From Paramyrothecium sp. XJ0827 (taxonomy: Eukaryota; Ascomycota; Sordariomycetes; Hypocreales; Stachybotryaceae), in assembly GCA_020881915.1 (NCBI GenBank), contig JAJFPB010000010.1:1488001-1552000 (forward strand): a stretch of DNA of 64,000 nucleotides, read 5' to 3'. The notes beneath the pieces were generated by a model. That model did not search any database. It was not told where the DNA came from and saw only the letters and a list, made by a program, of their open reading frames with translations. Both the position numbers and the translations under genes were made by a program. Below, piece after piece: positions 22,322 to 35,829 of this stretch (position 1 is the first letter of the stretch; each line of letters opens with the position of its first letter).

Positions 22322-23981
22322 ATGGCGGCTCCTCCAAGGGGAGGACTCTCCCTATACGACGATCTCCCAGACCCGAGCGATTCGTCGAAAGCTGCAACGA
22401 TCTCATCCGCCCCTGTACTATATAACCAGGGCGAAATATCAGCTGATCAAGGGCCTAAGAAACCAGTCGATCCTGCGCTTCGCTTCCAACCAATCCGCCG
22501 CCCGCAGGTTAAGCAAGCCAAGCCGAAGCCGTCTGCATTTCCCAAGGCAGTCCCCAAACCTCCCGCAGCCCCAGCGGTTGCAGCCGTCTCTGCCGCTGCG
22601 CCTGCTAAGAGCACTCTCGCCGACTGGGCCGCTACGGAAGACGATGAGTGGCGGTACGGCCTCGGCGAGAAACGCCAGCGCGGCGGGCGCAAGAACAAAA
22701 GGAAGAAGCAGCAGATGCAGGTTGAGACAGACTGGGACGAAATGTACGATCCGGCGCGGCCAACAAACGTGGAAGAATACATGCGAAGCGACGAGAAGAT
22801 AGACGAAGTGAGAGAGTGGCGGTCTCTCCTCTACAGACACAGGAGGAAGAAGCCCGACGAGAGCGACTTGTCAGATGAGGACGAGCAACCGAGACACGCG
22901 CCTTCCAGTAAGCGAGAGAACTAAATCCTTCAGATACTTGAGCTAACCGTCTTTCTGTAGATCAATTTGCTCCTCCACCTTCGCATGCCTTCGCACCGCC
23001 TCCTCAATCTCCGCCTCCTGCTCCTCCTACGGCTCTCCCTGATGAGGAGAGCGCCGACGACGCATACGCCCGTCGCCTTGCCATGTCGACCGGGCAATCA
23101 TCCACACCCATATCACCAGCAGCGAATCCTCCGCCTCCATCTGCACCTCCTCCAGCTGGTGACAGACCTCCTCCGCCGCCACCGTCCGATCCTGCAGTCA
23201 TATCACAAGCTCCAATAAGATACACTCAACCACCGCAAGCGGAGACCGCAGACGACGACGGCGCATACTCTCCTTCCCCGGCCTTTGGCGGCGGTGACGA
23301 TGTGGATGAAGACCAACCCCGCTCCAGCCGTCCTGGGCAGGCCGGCTTCGCCCAGCGCCTGATGAGCAAGTACGGTTGGACCAAGGGCACAGGCCTGGGA
23401 GCCGACGAATCTGGCATCGTCAATCCTCTCCGCGTGCAAGTCGAGAAGCGGCGCAGGAAGGCTGATGCTGACGGCGGTGGCTGGGCTGAGCCTGGCGGAA
23501 AGGGCAAGATCATTGGCGGCAAGCGAAAGGAGGAGGAGGGCAGATTCGGCACCATGAGCGATGTCATCGTCCTCAGGAACATGTTGGAGAACATGCCCGA
23601 CCTACAAGCAGAGATTGAGCATGGTCTGGGGCAGGAAATCGGCGAAGAATGCGGTGAAAAGGTAAGCCTGGACAGCCAATCCGCCAGATATGCTTTGAGA
23701 CGCTAATGGAAGCAGTACGGACGAGTCGAACGGCTCTACATCGATCAAGTCAAGCGCCAGGTCTTCATCAAATTCACCAACCAAGTCTCTGCACTGCGCG
23801 TAAGTCTACTTGTCCCGTTCCCATGCCTGCTCATAAGTCAAGCACCTCGAGGGGGTTTCGCATTGCTAATCCTGGCGGCGCGCAGGCGGTTAATGAGTTA
23901 GATGGGCGTGTCTTCAATGGAAACGCCATCAGCTCGAAGTTCTACGACACCGAAACGTTCGACAAAGGTATATACTCGTAG
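22322..23981 (+). CDS. SPF45/RBM17-like splicing factor (G-patch plus UHM)
   Basis: Four exons: 22322-22907, 22961-23661, 23716-23799 and 23886-23981, giving 488 residues. The start MAAPPRGGLSLYDDLP matches the SPF45 pattern; an in-frame ATG 20 codons upstream is possible but gives an atypical leader. The middle is Pro-rich (PPPSAPPPAGDRPPPPPPS). A G-patch follows (GFAQRLMSKYGWTKGTGLG). The C-terminal RRM is of U2AF-homology-motif type: VIVLRNMLENM, then CGEKYGRVERLYID, RQVFIKFTNQVSALRAV and the R-x-F loop GRVF. Human SPF45 binds SF3b155, SF1 and U2AF65 through this UHM and affects 3' splice-site choice. The two small 3' exons (84 and 96 bp) lie inside the UHM. Confidence 0.92.
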
Positions 23982-24506
23982 TGCGGGTGGTGTACTGTGA
24001 TGTACCATGGTGCATTATGGAATGGCAGGTTTATGGAGGATGTAACATGTATAAAGATCTCTCTATACCCCACAAACAACATGAGATCTGCAAGTCCGCA
24101 AATGTATGATAAGAGACGAACAAGTTATGCTCCTGTGGCCGCCTGTGCATTGTGTTAGTTTATCGCAGTGCTCATGAAGTACGGCTGTTTAGTTGAGAAA
24201 CTTTCGGCTTCCTGCTAGACATCATAGATGGCCAGTTACAGCTAATGACTCGGGCGGCTCTATTTCTTGCATCACAAGCCAAGATGCAGTGGCTTCCGCA
24301 GTAAAGACAAAGTAGAAGATGCTCCAGAGTTTTGAAGAATGCAGTCGATTATTAAGTTCTAGCTTTTGCCCCTCAGGCGCAAGCACTACCTGAAGGACAC
24401 CAATATGCCACACCAAGCTTTGCGGCCCTCGTTATGTTGGGCATGAAAAACAAGAGATGGACAAAATGAATGACGCCGAGTCCGTACCAGAAAATTTCTC
24501 ATCACC
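23982..24506. other. Convergent 3' flanks of SPF45-like and ecm33 genes
   Basis: These 525 bp hold the two 3' UTRs, with no supported coding frame. After the SPF45-like TAG, 57 codons remain open by chance, but their composition is not coding-like. Confidence 0.5.
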
Positions 24507-25822
24507 TTACAGCAGCTGAGCAATACCAGCGAAGACAGCAAGGCCGAGCATAGCCATGCTAACACCGACAGTGCCAGCAGCATTGCCACCATCCTCGTCG
24601 TTGCTGCCGCTGCCGCCACCGCTGCCGCCGCTCTCCTGACCGCCTTCGCCACCAGAGTTGGCCTCGGGGTTGTTCCAAGAGCAAGTCTCGTCACCATCAA
24701 TCTTGTTTTCCGACTTAGCATCGTCGAAGAACTTGCAGAAAGCCTCGATATCAGTGGTGGAGGAGACAGTAACACCGCCAATCACACTCTCAAGCTCAGG
24801 AAGTTCAACCCTGTTCACATTGGTTAGCTTGTTCAGTTATGCAGGCAAATAATGTAAGGTTAGACTCACTTGTCGAAGTTACCACGAAGGATAACACCAC
24901 CAGTGACAGACTCGAGCTTGGGGAAGCCAGAAACCTCACCAAGAGCAGTGTTGTTCTGGATGGTCATATCACCAAGCTTGGTGAGCTGGGGGAAGGAGAT
25001 GTTGGCGAGCTTGTTGTTGTCGATGAAAGTCAGAGACTCCTTGATGCTGGTGATGTTGGGGGCCCTGAACGACGTAAGCTCAGGGTTGCCCTCGAACTTG
25101 AGCGAATTGTTGACAGTCTCGAGCGCGGGAGCTGCGAAGCTCTTGACATTACGGAGCTGGATTTCACCGGCCGACTCCAGCCTGTTCAGGGTAATCTCCA
25201 TGTCCTGGCCATTCTCGACGATGCTGAGCATGCTGCCGACGGTTTCGATCTCAGAAATGAAGGAGGTCAATCGCAGGTTGTTGTCAATAGTCAGACTCTC
25301 GACAGACTTGAGCTTGAGGGAGCTCAAATCATTGAGACGGGTGTCGCTGATCCTAATGGAGTTGGCCTTGGTCACACTGGTGGAACCCAAGGTCAGCGTT
25401 GCCAGGCGAGCGAGGGTGATGGCCTCAACGCTGTCCAATTCCTCCAGAGCAGAAAAATCGACGGTAACGAGCTCCCTCGCGTCGTTGAGCTCCAGCTTGC
25501 CCTTGAGGATCGTGATGGTACTGCTGGTGATGGACGTGATTGCACTGGCATTGACAACCTTGATACCCTTCCTGATTTCCTCGGGGCCGTCCAGGACTAG
25601 GGCACCGGCGAGGCCTGAGTTGACGGTAATCTCGGCATCGATGATGTCGCAACCGTCGAAGGTCGGGTTAAGAGTTGTGATCTCAATTTCCTCTCGGCAT
25701 GTCTTGGCTATAAACCTGTCAATACCAGGCTACAATTCTCTGTGACGGATGGGATAACTCGTACCAGAGACAAGGGTAGAAGCGAGCGCCAAAACGGCGG
25801 GAACCAGCTTGGAGGTGTACAT
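24507..25822 (-). CDS. ecm33: GPI-anchored cell wall protein of the Ecm33/Sps2 family
   Basis: Three exons: 25765-25822, 24870-25707 and 24507-24810, encoding 399 residues (family typical ~400). Signal peptide: MYTSKLVPAVLALASTLVS. The body is a receptor-L-like solenoid with recurring hydrophobic strands (SLKLKSVESLTIDNN, GDMTIQNNTALGEVSGFP, LESVTGGVILRGNFDK) and N-glycosylation sites (NNTA, NASA, NIS). Near the end is FCKFFDD...CSW, then a Ser/Gly linker (GGEGGQESGGSGGGSGS) and a hydrophobic tail (TVGVSMAMLGLAVFAGIAQLL), consistent with GPI attachment near the Gly/Asn residues before it. Ecm33 proteins are needed for wall mannoprotein organisation, and their loss alters wall integrity and morphogenesis. 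The large 5' intergenic region suggests complex regulation. Confidence 0.95.
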
Positions 25823-28800
25823 TTTGATCTGTGACGAGAAGCTGTCAGTAAAAGTGACGTGCTGAGTTAACAAGTTTGCTGGCGCGGCGTGTGTCGTTGC
25901 AGAATAGTTCTAGTTAGTCGTCTAAGCGAATATGTTCGTATAGAATAGTCGTGTGTTGGTAAGATGGTATGGCAGTAGGCAACCGTGGCGAAATCGTCCG
26001 CGTTTGGTATACGGATTTCTCGAATTAAAGGTGCTTTGTCAATTGCCGCCTCGTGGGTGAAGGAAATTGTCGTCGACCGGTCCGATGAGCTGTTGGGGGC
26101 AGGCAAGATGGAGGATGTTGTGGAGTTGGTGTTCGCAGGCAGGCAGACAGCTGGCCGATGTGCGGCAGCTGGCAGAACAATCGAGCAGAGCTGGCAACTG
26201 AGATTGTTGAAGTCCTCGCAACCGCAAGGCAACGCGCGCGCCAGTAACCGAGACAAAGATTGAGAATTGGACCTACTAATTGATGTGATGTTTTTTCGTG
26301 CCTGAACGGGTACCTCGGCAACGACAGAAAACACAGAAGGGTCAAAAAGCTACAACCTTAAGAAAGAAGGAAGAATTACAAGAACGAGAGCGTGTTCTCG
26401 GCCTTAAAACGAATGGCGCGAATTGAAAGAAGCTGCGGGATGCAACAACGATGGATAGGACACGAGAGGGAAAGGAGGAAGAGAACAGAAAGGGAGAGGA
26501 AGCGAGATTCTTGTCACGGCAAGCAGGACGAGGGTAAGGTTAGGTACGGACTCCGATGCCTTGCTTTGGTTGGTAGGCCATGGGCCCCCTTGGCTATTTT
26601 TTGGGGGGTGCAGGCACTGTGCTGGGGGGGGAGACGGCATACTGTACGCTCGTAGGTACCGTACAGGATGGGTGGATTGATGGATGGATGTACGTACGCT
26701 TGTGCCTGACTCCATCGAACCAGGAGTTGGCTGCGAGGTCGCGAGGTGTGCTGCTTGGGTGGGGACGATTTCGGCTTGGAGACGAGAGGAGGTAGCTGTA
26801 CTATGGGAGCGGCACGCGCCGGGGGCACCTGTGGTGTATCACTACAAGCCGCCGGCCCATTAGTGATGAGACCGATTCCTCCCTGGGCCTGGCGAGATTG
26901 GCTAATGGAGCTTTGTCCACACTAACCCCTGCCTAAACCGCTCCTAGTCTCCCTTGATGGAGGCTTTGCGGTCATTGCAAACAGGGGCCTGTCTTTGATA
27001 TCCCATGGCCAATGTTAATCTTGGACAGCTTCGGTCTTACCGTGCACACCGTGGTCCGGACGTGTGCTCCCCTTGATCTTGGTGCCGCTGGCCAGCAGAA
27101 TAAAAACCTGCTTGTATGGACGATGATGGACTGTTATCAGGCCCCCCGGCGACCCAGCCAATCTGCCGTCGTCTCATATCTCCGTCTGGAAGAGGCCTCT
27201 TCTCATCCTTTCAGACGGGGCCACTGTTTCAGCTATCAACAGACGGTGACGCATCCATTCCGCTTTTGTTTTCTTTTTCTTTTCTTCTGTACTGTAGACG
27301 CCGAGCCATAGGTGGGGAGGCAGACGGTGCAGAATGCAAAAGGGCGTTGCTATATGCATTGTAACCAAACCTTTGACAGCAAAGACGGCGATTTCGCCAA
27401 CCACAGAGCCAAGCCGCGTAAGGTCTGGATGGGTTCTTGATAGCACGGATGCAGGCAAAAATGAACATGAGCGATTCGATAGCGCCGTTTCTCCAGCGCA
27501 TCCGGCATCCACCGTTCCCAATAAAATACGAGTGGCCATTGCCCAACAGCGTGGCCTTCCCACCCACCTACTTGGACTGGACTGAACTGAAAAGCGGCCT
27601 CAAGCCTAGCCAAGACTTGCAACTGCACCAACGAAGCACGAAAATAGTTGGTCCCGGGACTAAAACGTAGTTGCAGACCCCATCCCAACAACAACACGCA
27701 CACTGCGTGGTACTGGTGCCGCTACAGGTTCACGTCTGCCCAGTCCGTCGGCCACCCAACGGCAAATGTTCTTTGCTGGGGGTGCCGCTCGTCATGGTTG
27801 CAAAGCCAAGATGGCGATTGACAATCGTCGATGTAGAGTCTCCACTACCCGGCCACGGTGGCAGCATAATATTTTGATACTGTGCCAATGTGGAATGAGA
27901 TTGGACGAATCTCGTGTTTTTATTTAGCATTACAATGTTACATTTCGGTATCTCCCATCCTTACCCCTTTTGCCAGAACCGGCTTAATCCCGATGAGTAA
28001 GAAGGTTCAGCCACCCGTGCTTCACCCCTTTGTTCTGACCAGAATCCTACTTGTGGCCATAACGCCCGTTCCTGGGGAGGTCGATGGTGGAAAAGGATCC
28101 CCTTCGAGCGCCTTCTCTACGTTCTGGATATGCTGATACAAAACCTGCAACCAGAGACGCTCTGGGCATTTCACATTCGCCCCGTCATCAGCGCAGCGCC
28201 CGCATGTCTTGACACGAGATCAAACAGCTTGGCATCTGCACCTGCTCCCCCCAATTTGCGTGGCGTTACGTGGGTCTTTGTCGCCATCCTACCACTGAAG
28301 GCGGCTGTGCTCGTTCTGCGGTGCGGCAAACATTTCTTGGATCGAAAATTTTATTCTTTACTGTGACGCGTCCTGGGATCCCGTTGATTCATCCAAGCCC
28401 TGGCGTCGGTAGCGCAGTGTAGCGAACCGGGGCCCGGTAAACAGTGTCGTCATGAACCACAAAAACCTCGATTCACTGGGACCATTCGCCCGGATCTGGA
28501 CTTTTTGATCCGCTAGGTTGTGCATTGTTGCCCGTGATACCGGTAGATCTGGTGCAACTTCCGGAACCTAAGCATGTTGCTTTTGTCTCACAAAACTGCC
28601 CCATCGCCTGTGATCCAGAGACCATTTCCTGTTTGCAAATCTGGGATCAACATTGCACTATCCCTGAAACATGTATTGTACCACCGCTGCTGTTGCCTGT
28701 TGCCTGTCAATTGGTCTGTTCATAATGTTTGCGACGTCCAAATTATGATATTCGCGCAAACCATCCTATGGTGGCTAAAACAGCGTCTGGCTTGTTTCAC

Positions 28801-29899
28801 TGTCCAGATGATGACGAACCGCTTTTTCATCCTTCCGAACAGCCCTTGCATTAAACATTGATAGCGTTGAAGGCATGCGTCGCTCTATTTCAATTGGGGA
28901 AAACGATGTATCTGCAAGCTCTTACAACGTATGGCCTAGGAGAACCAGGCACTTATTAAACATGTAGTCCTGCAATCGAGGTGTGGACGATGAGGCACTA
29001 AGCACCTCGAGAGGGTGTATATCGCGGCCGAAGTCAATAGCCGGGAATCATCACAACGCCGGCACATCTGTCCCGCTGCAACAAACCACATCGCATCTTA
29101 GCACAAAGTTGTCTGCTTTCATCCCAAATTTTTAATCGTCGCCTCGCGTGTCCACCTAGTTGCTTACATCACGATGCTCTAGTTGGCTAGGGCAGGTAAA
29201 CGCAGGCATCAGGCAAAACACAGCTGTCTTTGAGAATCTATGTCCCAGAGGATGGTTAACAATATACTATTTAAAGAAATTTGGAAACTTTATTTTGTTT
29301 CCTGTTCTATTCTCATCTTTCTTTTAGGAGAAACCGCCTTTAGGCACACAATTTTGATGAACGTCTTCATAGTCAGTCGATTCTTCTAACGGCACATCTG
29401 ACATGATTTCTTCTCTCATTCAAACCTCCCAGGCTTTCTAAATTATGATTGATGCGCTCTGGGTTGGCCTGTTAGGGGGTTCGAAGCGTGGGGAGGAGTC
29501 TCTTTGCTTCCACGTCCGGACCATCGACTTTGGGCCGTGCATCGTCGGCAGTCTCACTACACACACCTGAGCGTACGAAGCAGAGTCCATTGTACCATTA
29601 CTTACTTACATAAACGCTTTTGTCTCTACTCTCCCTAATTCAGCAGGTCCTCGGCTTCAATTTCAGCCTTTAGGTTGCACAAATTTACCATTCTGGCGCC
29701 ATCATACCCCTACAGTGGAAATGTAAACGTTGCAAAACTTCGTCGTGAGATGACAGTTATTTTCCTGAGACTTAGCTTCACTGGACCCCAAATTTCTTTA
29801 GTATTTGTCGGCCACTGCTGATAGCCAGGAGTGAATTGCAAATCGCAAATCGCCCTCTTGTCACAGCAGCCTCGTTGCTTTGGCGTCTGTCTGCTTATT
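25823..29899. other. 4.1-kb gene-poor interval upstream of ecm33
   Basis: This holds the ecm33 promoter and leader and the 3' flank of the glycosylase gene. Frames such as 25985-26263 (+) and 27174-27563 (-) overlap antisense alternatives and lack coding-like composition. A D-arm-like string near 28413 does not extend into a tRNA. I see no transposon remnants. Confidence 0.5.
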
Positions 29900-31081
29900 C
29901 TACTCCAATGTACTGACATCGGTCTCCTCTACTCGCCACATATACCACATGAAAATGCTCCGGTAAGGAGAGAATTGGGCAGCCATCTCTTCCATCTCTT
30001 TCTCTGCCATGTATTTCCACTTGCCTCCTTTGTTCTTCAGCTTGTTGACGTCCTTTCCGATGAGTGCTGCCATGCCCCGGGCCACTCCTAGGTCGCCAGT
30101 GCTGAAAACATCGGGAATCTTCAAGGCAAAACATGCAAACATTTCGACGGACCATTTGCCGAGTCCACGGACAGCTATCAGGCGTTCGAAGACTTTTTCG
30201 TACGAGGCATCGTGCAGCATTTGTGCACTGAGCTCGCCGCTGGCAAATTTTTCGGCAAGGCCTTTGATGTACTCAGCCTTGCGCTGCGACAAGCCAGCCG
30301 TCCTGAGATGCTCGATCGAACAAGCAGCTACCTCGGAAGGTCGGGGGAATTGACGCTCCTCGTTCGCCTCAAACAACCCGACGAACTTGGCCTTGATGGA
30401 TTTCGCAGCGGCACCAGACACCTGCTGTGAGATTATGCTACTGGCCAAGCTTTCGAAAGGATCAATCTTCTCTGCGAGTCCTTCTGGGGAGAATATGCGG
30501 CAGTGGTGCTTCTCAATCAGCGGTCGCATGCGCTCATCTACCTTTATCAAGTGAGCGCATGCTTCCTCCAAGAGGTTAGCTGTGGTTGTCCTCTTCCTTG
30601 GAGGCTTGGACGGCGACGTTGAGTCCACTTCGCTTGATGCCACCAGTCGTGAGGTCTCTGGGGACAGGAGGGTCGCATTAGTAGACCTTGGTTCCGCGAG
30701 GCGGGTAACTGCATTGATGAGCGGCCTCTTCGCCTGCTCGGCAGGCTCAGCGATGAGCTTGATCCGGCTGGGCGTAGGTGTTAGCGGCGGTGGTCCATCG
30801 CTAGCTTTTGCCTTTTTTTTTATTGGCGTCACGGAATCCTGGGATTTCTTGTTTGGAGAGGCTTTCCGCTTCCTTTCCGCCGGCGGGAGCGACGGGGGAG
30901 GCATTTGGGTGGGCTGTGGCTTCACCTCGGGCTTGCTGCTCAGGCGAGATGATCTCCTTGTTGTGGCCATGGCTGACAGATTGCGGGAGCACGCACGATG
31001 CAACGTAGCCGTAGCGCTTCCTATAACTGAGTTTTGTCGAAATACAATGCTGGAAATTCTGCGCAGGGACCAATGGCGCAT
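29900..31081 (-). CDS. mag1: DNA-3-methyladenine glycosylase (Mag1/AlkA, HhH-GPD)
   Basis: A single exon of 393 residues. Residues ~160-393 form the HhH-GPD fold: FESLASSIISQQVSGAAA, RTAGLSQRKAEYIKGLA, the helix-hairpin-helix VRGLGKWSVEMF, and PDVFSTGDLGV with the catalytic Asp (residue 330). It excises alkylated purines to start base excision repair. The N-terminal third is basic and disordered (AERKRKASPNKKS, PIKKKAKAS) and could hold nuclear signals. The first Met (31081) precedes an Arg-rich leader without acidic residues (MRHWSLRRISSIVFRQN), which looks like a mitochondrial presequence. A second in-frame Met (30970, MATTRRSSRL) has a stronger context (GCCATGG). Dual targeting by alternative starts is inferred. 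Confidence 0.93.
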   Translation of the reverse strand: MRHWSLRRISSIVFRQNSVIGSATATLHRACSRNLSAMATTRRSSRLSSKPEVKPQPTQMPPPSLPPAERKRKASPNKKSQDSVTPIKKKAKASDGPPPLTPTPSRIKLIAEPAEQAKRPLINAVTRLAEPRSTNATLLSPETSRLVASSEVDSTSPSKPPRKRTTTANLLEEACAHLIKVDERMRPLIEKHHCRIFSPEGLAEKIDPFESLASSIISQQVSGAAAKSIKAKFVGLFEANEERQFPRPSEVAACSIEHLRTAGLSQRKAEYIKGLAEKFASGELSAQMLHDASYEKVFERLIAVRGLGKWSVEMFACFALKIPDVFSTGDLGVARGMAALIGKDVNKLKNKGGKWKYMAEKEMEEMAAQFSPYRSIFMWYMWRVEETDVSTLE

Positions 31082-32199
31082 ATGACCTGGGTATTGGACT
31101 ATGGCTCGATATCAATGACGTTGATCAGTTCTCTCAAGCGCCCTGTTGACTCTTGCAACTTGGGGTGCCTTCTACCGAGATGAGTAGACCTTTATGTACT
31201 CGTAAATCTGTCGACTTGAATTGCCAGGTCCTTTGCGCTGAATCCGTGTAGCATGTATGGTGTGAGCATGGATGTTTTTGTGATGCCGTGCAGAAAGAGA
31301 CACTCCTCACTGAATGGTGGTTTGCCACGCCCTTCCGGTGTCAGCAATTCAGGCTACAAGGCAAACGGTGACTATCAATCGGTCGTCGCGAATAACCCGC
31401 TAGCATGTTCGCTGCAATTGACCAAAAAACACGGATTAGGAACTTGTCATAACGATGAAAACAAGCCATGTTCTTGTTATATTCATAACTTCTTTGTCTG
31501 TAGGTACTGTCCCTCGACATCCCATTGCTTCAGTCGAGTCCAAGCGTCTAGGGTAGGCAGCGCTGGGCGCCTAGACAGGCCGCGAACGTCCAAGAGCGTT
31601 GCGTCAACAAGTGGGTTCCATTCGGCCCAAGAACCACAAGGAGCCACATTGACTAGGTCCCCCCTTGACGCCGGAACCTGGTTGGAGCGACCCAAAGGGA
31701 ACCAAGGCACCCGGTGCCGGGATGCTAAGGGCTAGTGCGTGACCTCGGGTATACCTCGCTACCCAGCATTGTCCCCGCTTAAATCGAGCGAAACACTGGT
31801 ACTCTGACGGTATTGCATGTCAGTTAAGCTTTTGGCAGACGTCCTGATTTGCTCATCGGGTTATCTGGTTGCAGCATTTCCTCTTTTCTTCCATCGAACC
31901 CTTTATCTGGTCAATCCACCTCGATCTCCAATAATTCTAGCTTCACTGTCTTCTCGTGACGGGAGCTCCATCCAGTTGATCCGGTGCGGCAGTCCTTCGC
32001 TTCTTTCCGCCAACACCAACAGCGTGGTTCCTCTCACCTGCCGCGACACCACAGGACACCTTACTGTACGCGCTTCACACCATCCACGTGCCCAACGACG
32101 GACTAGGTGAACCGTGAGCCCCCAGCAGCAACAGCCCACTCCGCAGCAGCGAGCGCACACCCTTGTGTCACCAAGCGCATCTTACACCGAGGTCCGGCC
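31082..32199. promoter_or_regulatory. Divergent intergenic region between mag1 and the GT62 gene
   Basis: 1.1 kb between head-to-head genes, serving as promoter for both. No coding frame is supported; the open stretch 31253-31735 (+) is not coding-like. Confidence 0.45.
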
Positions 32200-33692
<1,493 letters not shown>

Positions 33693-34966
33693 TCCCTTGC
33701 ACATGCTCATCAAACCTTTACTTCATCTGTTTTATATTCATTATTTTGGTTAGATTGGCGTGTTTTTGGTTGTTATCTTGGACGAGTTGCACCCGACGAA
33801 GATTTACGAAACTGCACTCAGGCGGATGCTGTCAGGGCTTCATCCAGCCACAACGCGCCTTGTTGCATCTTGCGGAGGAATGTTCCGCTGCTTGGTTGAC
33901 GCACGTTTTTTTATAACTTGCAGCGAGTCGATGAACTGATGGTTGTACGTGGGATTAGGGGGCGAACTGGATGTGCCTTGTAATACTAGATTTTTGGTTG
34001 CTTGATTGGCAGAGCAGAAAACGAATGGAGGCCAGGACCGTTTCATAACACTAGACGGGGCAGGAGAAGGATGACAGGACTGAGAGAAGCAGTCGGTTGC
34101 CATTTGGAGTTCAGAGCCTACCTTGGTACATAACATGACATTGGATACCTTTACGCCATCGTGATAAACAAGTGGGCACGTCAAACCTGATTTTACCGGG
34201 ATTTGAATTACCAAATCACACTACGCTGAGCCATTTTTACTTAAAACACGTAGAACCGGGCCTTTGCACCCTGGGAGGAGGCTGTCGGGCTATATTTCAG
34301 TATACGGCAGGCTGCAGCATTTCACGATTAGGCTCCGCCATGAACACACTAGCAGAGTAATATTTGAGTAGTCGAGAAACGACTTGTTAGCATATCATCC
34401 TTTTGAACATTAAATTAAGGCTATCGCGAAATTGCTAGCAGTGTAAATTGTCACGGCGCGATTGGACCAGCTCCTGTAGGAATCACCCCTCTGCAGGTTG
34501 GACGGCACGAGGGGTGCGGTGAGAAGTTGGCAAGGTAAGGTAACCATCACATGACGACGGATAATCCGCGGCTAAATCATGCCCTTGCTGTGTGCCGTCA
34601 TCGCCCGCTATCTTGCTCGGCTGAGAGACGACATGACCTGCAACTTTACCGGGAGCCTAGACGTCTACGACAGCACTGACCTCGTGACAAACCACGACAA
34701 CTACAAATTACGGTCAGTCCTCTCCTTTCTGTGCGCCTGAAATCCTTTGAATCGCGGAATCAACATCGATGCTATCCAAGGAACTTGTTCCTAACGTGCA
34801 GTTCTAGACTCGACCCCACCATACGACGACCCTGTCGGGGCAATCTTAGCAACACAGATACTACCGCATCGCCACAGGATCGTCTGTCGCATCAACGACT
34901 ACCCAAAGTCTTCGAACTTTGCAAACCGCTTCCGACGCTCAACGTGCACTTCTACGACTGATAACT
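33693..34966. other. Intergenic region between GT62 gene and snf7
   Basis: This contains the 3' UTR of the GT62 gene and the snf7 promoter. A short GGTAAGGTAA patch lies near 34530. No gene is supported. Confidence 0.5.
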
Positions 34967-35829
34967 ATGTGGGGTTGGTTTGGTGGCGCTGCCGCGCAGA
35001 AGCGGAAGGACAGCCCGAAGAATGCCATCCTTGGTTTGCGCTCGCAGCTTGATATGCTGCAGAAGCGGGAGAAGCATCTGCAAAACCAGATCGACGAACA
35101 AGACGCAATCGCTCGCAAGAATGTGAGCACAAACAAGAACGGTAGGTTTTCACCGGCCGGGGCGAGGAGGGCCCTCACAACGTAGGGGTTGGGGGCTGAC
35201 GGAGATTAAATGACAGCGGCGAAGGCGGCCCTGAAGCGTAAGAAGACGCACGAGCACTCACTCGAGCAAACGATCGCGCAAATCGGAACCTTGGAGCAGC
35301 AGATCAACTCTATCGAATCCGCCAACATCAACCGAGAAACACTGGCAGCGATGGAGAAGGCCGGAGCCGCCATGAAAGACATTTACAAGAACCTCACGCC
35401 AGAAAAGGTCGACGAGACTATGTACGTTTTGCTGATGAGGGGGACCTGCCACTTCTGGACTAGAAGACTAACGCTCGTGGCAGGGACGTGCTTCGCGACC
35501 AGAATGCGCTTAGCGAAGAGATCAACAATGCCATCACTGGAACTCAGCTTGGCAACCAGATCGACGATGCAGAGCTGGAGGACGATCTGGATCAGTTGTT
35601 ACAGGAGCAGTTGGACGAGCAAATCCTGAAGACGGGCAACGTTCCCGTGACGGATGCCGTCCACAAATTGCCTACGCCTGCCAATACCGAACGTAAGACC
35701 ATGCGAACCATCAAACCTGTCCGTATGCATGCTAATTCCTGTACAGCGGTATCGAGCAAGAAACAGGCAGTCGAAGAGGACGACGAGGAGGCGGAGCTCA
35801 GGAAGTTGCAAGCAGAGATGGCTATCTGA
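34967..35829 (+). CDS. snf7: ESCRT-III subunit Snf7/Vps32 (CHMP4)
   Basis: Four exons: 34967-35141, 35217-35421, 35484-35692 and 35747-35829, encoding 223 residues (normal for Snf7). It starts MWGWFGGAAAQKRKDSPKNA, the membrane-inserting amphipathic N-terminus of Snf7. Basic helices follow (GLRSQLDMLQKREKHLQNQIDEQD region, then AAKAALKRKKTHEHSL). The acidic C-terminal half has DDAELEDDLDQLLQEQLDEQ. The last residues (AELRKLQAEMAI) form the MIM1-like/Bro1-binding end. Snf7 polymerises into membrane-remodelling filaments on endosomes for multivesicular-body sorting and, in filamentous fungi, also supports ambient-pH (Pal/Rim) signalling. It differs from Vps2/Vps24 by the GWFGG start. Confidence 0.95.

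Noticed and set aside
23979..24152. Readthrough extension of the SPF45-like protein
   Set aside because: 57 codons are open after its TAG, but composition (many Cys, Trp, Met, Tyr, no low-complexity theme) is random-like. It serves as a caution for judging the dbp5 extension.
28395..28480. tRNA-like D-arm string (GTCGGTAGCGCAGT)
   Set aside because: No matching acceptor stem, anticodon arm or TTCRANY T-loop follows at the right spacing.
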